The notes beneath the pieces were generated by a model that was not told the origin of the DNA, ran no database searches, and saw only the letters and a program-made list of their open reading frames with translations. A stretch of DNA of 64,000 bases from Nipponacmea schrenckii (lineage: Eukaryota; Mollusca; Gastropoda; Lottiidae), in contig CM060200.1 in assembly GCA_030562195.1 (NCBI GenBank), positions 21,181,023-21,245,022 on the forward strand, written 5' to 3'. How positions within the stretch are numbered: position 1 is the first letter of the stretch; each line of letters opens with the position of its first letter. Shown here one piece after another: positions 61,589-64,000 of the stretch. The translations under genes and the position numbers were made by a program.

Positions 61589-63697
61589 CATGGTATATAT
61601 TGTTAAGATGTAATGTTAATGGATTATTTATGAATATAAAGAATTTTAAAGGAATGATTTTTTGTCAAAGTTTCTTTATAATATTTTAAAGAATTAACAT
61701 AAATGTTGTTGTACATTTCTGTCTTACAATTAGGCTTGTGCCATATCATGAGCTAAAGTCAAACTAGCCATCAAAGATTCCAGGCTTGTAATAATGTTCC
61801 TTTCTCATCGTCTGATTTTCCGATTGGCTATCCGGAGATCTTTAACTTTTATATATTCTCAATTGAAATTAGTTTTCTGTTTGCTGTCCCAATCCTAACT
61901 GCTCAAGATATTTTCTTTATTAACTCTTCTATTATGCATCATTAAGATACTTAAGAAACTTGTTTAAAAAATAAGAAGCACAGCGTTTTATATAGTTTTA
62001 TTAAAAACTAAAAACCTGAATACAATATTCATTGTAGAAAAAAGTCATATTTGCATAATTAACCCAATTTGCCCAGACAATACAAAACATATAAACAAAT
62101 AAAACTTGTAACAAAGAAAAGGTGCTGCTATATGACAGAAGATGAATCCCAGTCAAGAAATCTATCATCACAGAAAATCTTAGACAAAAGTCCTAAAATG
62201 ACAAATATTACCTTCAAGCTTAGTAGTGAGTTAACAGATTCTATACATGAAAAATCAATAGCAGGTTTATTGACGAATATTGAGTTTGTTGAAATATATA
62301 AAGTAGCAATGGAAAGTGGAAAAAAAAAAATAATGGAGAAAACTGAAATTTCTCTCTTTAAGCAAAATCATTTTGATTTCATTTTTATAGCAAGCTATAA
62401 AGTTATGTATCAAGTTTTTGATAAAAAAAATGTAATTTTATAACCATATGTTGGAAAGACCATCTGTTGTAGCCTAATACATAAATTTTTCACATGACTT
62501 CAGTTTGGATAATATTACCATTTACATGTATATCAAATTTTATTAATTATTTATAAAAATAGTCATCATTTAGCAGTGAATGTAATCACTGTGCATATCC
62601 TTAGGATTTGAAAAATAATTCATTTATACTAAATATAGAATTTATATTTGCTATTTACCATAGAAAGCAGTTGCTCTACCAGCTGATGGACTTTAATATT
62701 TGAATTTCTGTATAACAATTGTTGTTTAGTTTAAACTAACTTGGCTGTCATTAAAAAATGGTAGTAAGACACATAATGGTAGAAAGACACAAAATGATTT
62801 TGTAACAACAATAACATAACATCCAAAATATAACATAAAATCTCTAACAATACTGCTAAAAAGGATTGTGTTTTTGAGATTCAGAAAAATAATTGACCAG
62901 CGTCTACAGGGAGGGTATAGGTGAAATTGAAGGAAATTAAGTTTTACACCCTGTGACTCAATATGAGTTCCAGGTTCTGTATATTTCAATAGTCATATGA
63001 ATAAATCTATATAAAGTTGATGTATCACATATTTTAAATGCATTCTGGTCTCCAATTTGTCAATAATGGACATTTTTCATCATTATTTTAATTAAATGAA
63101 TTATCGCTAATAAGTCCTGTACAAATATTAAGAAAGGCACTTTGATTTTTAAACATCAGTCCAGCTGACAAGATAAAATATACATTTAAAGTATATGGAA
63201 CCTGATTATAAAGGAAAGAGAAATTGTCAACTTGATGCATAGTAGTCAAAATTAAATTATTCAGGCGTTTTATGAAAATCAACATTATAAAAGTCATATA
63301 TAAAAGTCATGTGATCATAGCAAGAGAATTCTAGTTATATTATTGAATATATCTGATTTAAACAAGCAATTAGAAACAATTTTAAACTCTTCATGTAGTA
63401 AGAACCCCATTCTAATTTTGATTAAACAAACTATTCTTGAGATGAAAGAAAAGACAAGCATCACTACCAAATCATCATAACATAGTTATAAGATGAAGAC
63501 ATAATATTTGCAATTAATGCATGTGAAAAATTTTGACAGTACGCAAGTAACCACAGTCTAAGCTATCATAGTACAATTTTGTAAAAATGTAAAGGAACTA
63601 ATTAATTCTGGAAAAGAATAGAAATAGCTAAATTTGAGCTTTAATAGCTGAGAAAATATTTTATCAATACTACAATAATGAAAGATGAGTATTATAA
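61589..63697. other. Convergent spacer between MYSM1 (+) and the right-edge gene (-)
   Basis: Holds the 3' UTRs of both genes. A plus-strand frame at 62133-62443 starts MTEDESQSRNLSSQKILDKS and stays open for about 100 codons. It has no splice support, no recognisable domain, and could be chance in AT-rich DNA. TTTATT near 62530 could be the minus-strand poly(A) signal of the right-hand gene, which would give a long 3' UTR. Confidence 0.45.
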
Positions 63698-63886
63698 CTA
63701 AAGTTCTGTATGACTAGGTGGAGGGTCGTGATAACCCCAAAAAGTGGAAGGTAAATTATGAACTTTTCTATGGCGACTGACAAATGCTGAAAATGATGAA
63801 ATGCATGAACCAATAAAGTGATATGATCTTTGTAATACAGCTAAATTCATTTGAGGCATTCTTCCTTCGTGATTATACACTTTAAC
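63698..63886 (-). CDS. Terminal coding exon of an unidentified gene (3' end only)
   Basis: The minus-strand acceptor TTTTAG precedes an open frame of 62 codons, starting VKVYNHEGRMPQMNLAVLQR and ending GYHDPPPSHTEL followed by TAG at 63698-63700. The sequence is not low-complexity. It has mixed hydrophobic and polar composition with the features of a real C-terminus (RSYHFIGSCISSF, FVSRHRKVHNLPSTFWGY). Its upstream exons lie beyond the right edge. I do not recognise the family. It is convergent with MYSM1. Confidence 0.7.
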   Translation of the reverse strand, partial: VKVYNHEGRMPQMNLAVLQRSYHFIGSCISSFSAFVSRHRKVHNLPSTFWGYHDPPPSHTEL

Positions 63887-64000
63887 CTAAAATTTTTTAA
63901 AAATGTTAACTTATTTATTACAAAATATAGAACAAAATTCTGCATCAAACAGTCCAAAAAAAGTCCAAATAATCAGTTAAGAGAATTTGAAACAATTTCC

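Overview
The window is intron-rich, AT-rich (roughly 70% A+T by eye) metazoan nuclear DNA. The gene set (a large secreted EGF-repeat protein, ATPAF1, PITHD1, a Rab11-FIP-like protein, MYSM1), the density of tRNA-derived SINEs and fold-back elements, and repeats built on an AAGGTCAAGGTCA motif point to a lophotrochozoan, most likely a mollusc. The species cannot be named from the sequence. Exons below were assembled by hand from reading frame, GT/AG splice sites and phase continuity. Every complete model closes in frame.

Layout. 2.2-4.2 kb (-): 5' part of a charged, coiled-coil-like gene that leaves the readable region to the left. 5.0-6.7 kb: a fold-back transposable element whose inverted ends are tandem-repeat arrays and which holds a broken protein-kinase fragment. 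7.0-20.8 kb (-): a 15-exon gene for a secreted protein with one LDL-receptor class A domain, a Ser/Thr-rich stretch and about 29 EGF-like domains. Its intron 4 (about 5 kb) holds a minisatellite array of more than 2 kb and, on the opposite strand, an intronless-coding 7TM receptor gene (16.7-17.7 kb). 23.3-27.3 kb (+): ATPAF1, convergent with PITHD1 (27.8-29.9 kb, -). 32.9-47.9 kb (+): a C2 + IPT/TIG + FIP-RBD protein with a first intron of about 7.7 kb. 52.7-61.6 kb (+): MYSM1 in 16 exons, including one U12-type intron. 63.7-63.9 kb (-): terminal exon of a further gene entering from the right, convergent with MYSM1.

The genes are not an operon and share no evident pathway: mitochondrial F1 assembly (ATPAF1), a PITH-domain protein, endosomal recycling (FIP-like), histone H2A deubiquitination (MYSM1), an extracellular EGF protein and an orphan receptor. 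Introns and spacers carry several element families: a fold-back element with captured kinase sequence, a second fold-back element at 53.2-54.1 kb, a TTAA-flanked piggyBac-like MITE nested in an older repeat with a readable empty site elsewhere in the window, a long-TIR MITE, a short MITE, two kinds of tRNA-derived SINE, and at least six tandem arrays.

The most interesting items are the kinase-carrying fold-back element, the C2-IPT-FIP domain combination, the minisatellite whose unit matches the splice acceptor it abuts, the receptor nested in the EGF-gene intron, and the empty-site proof of the TTAA element.
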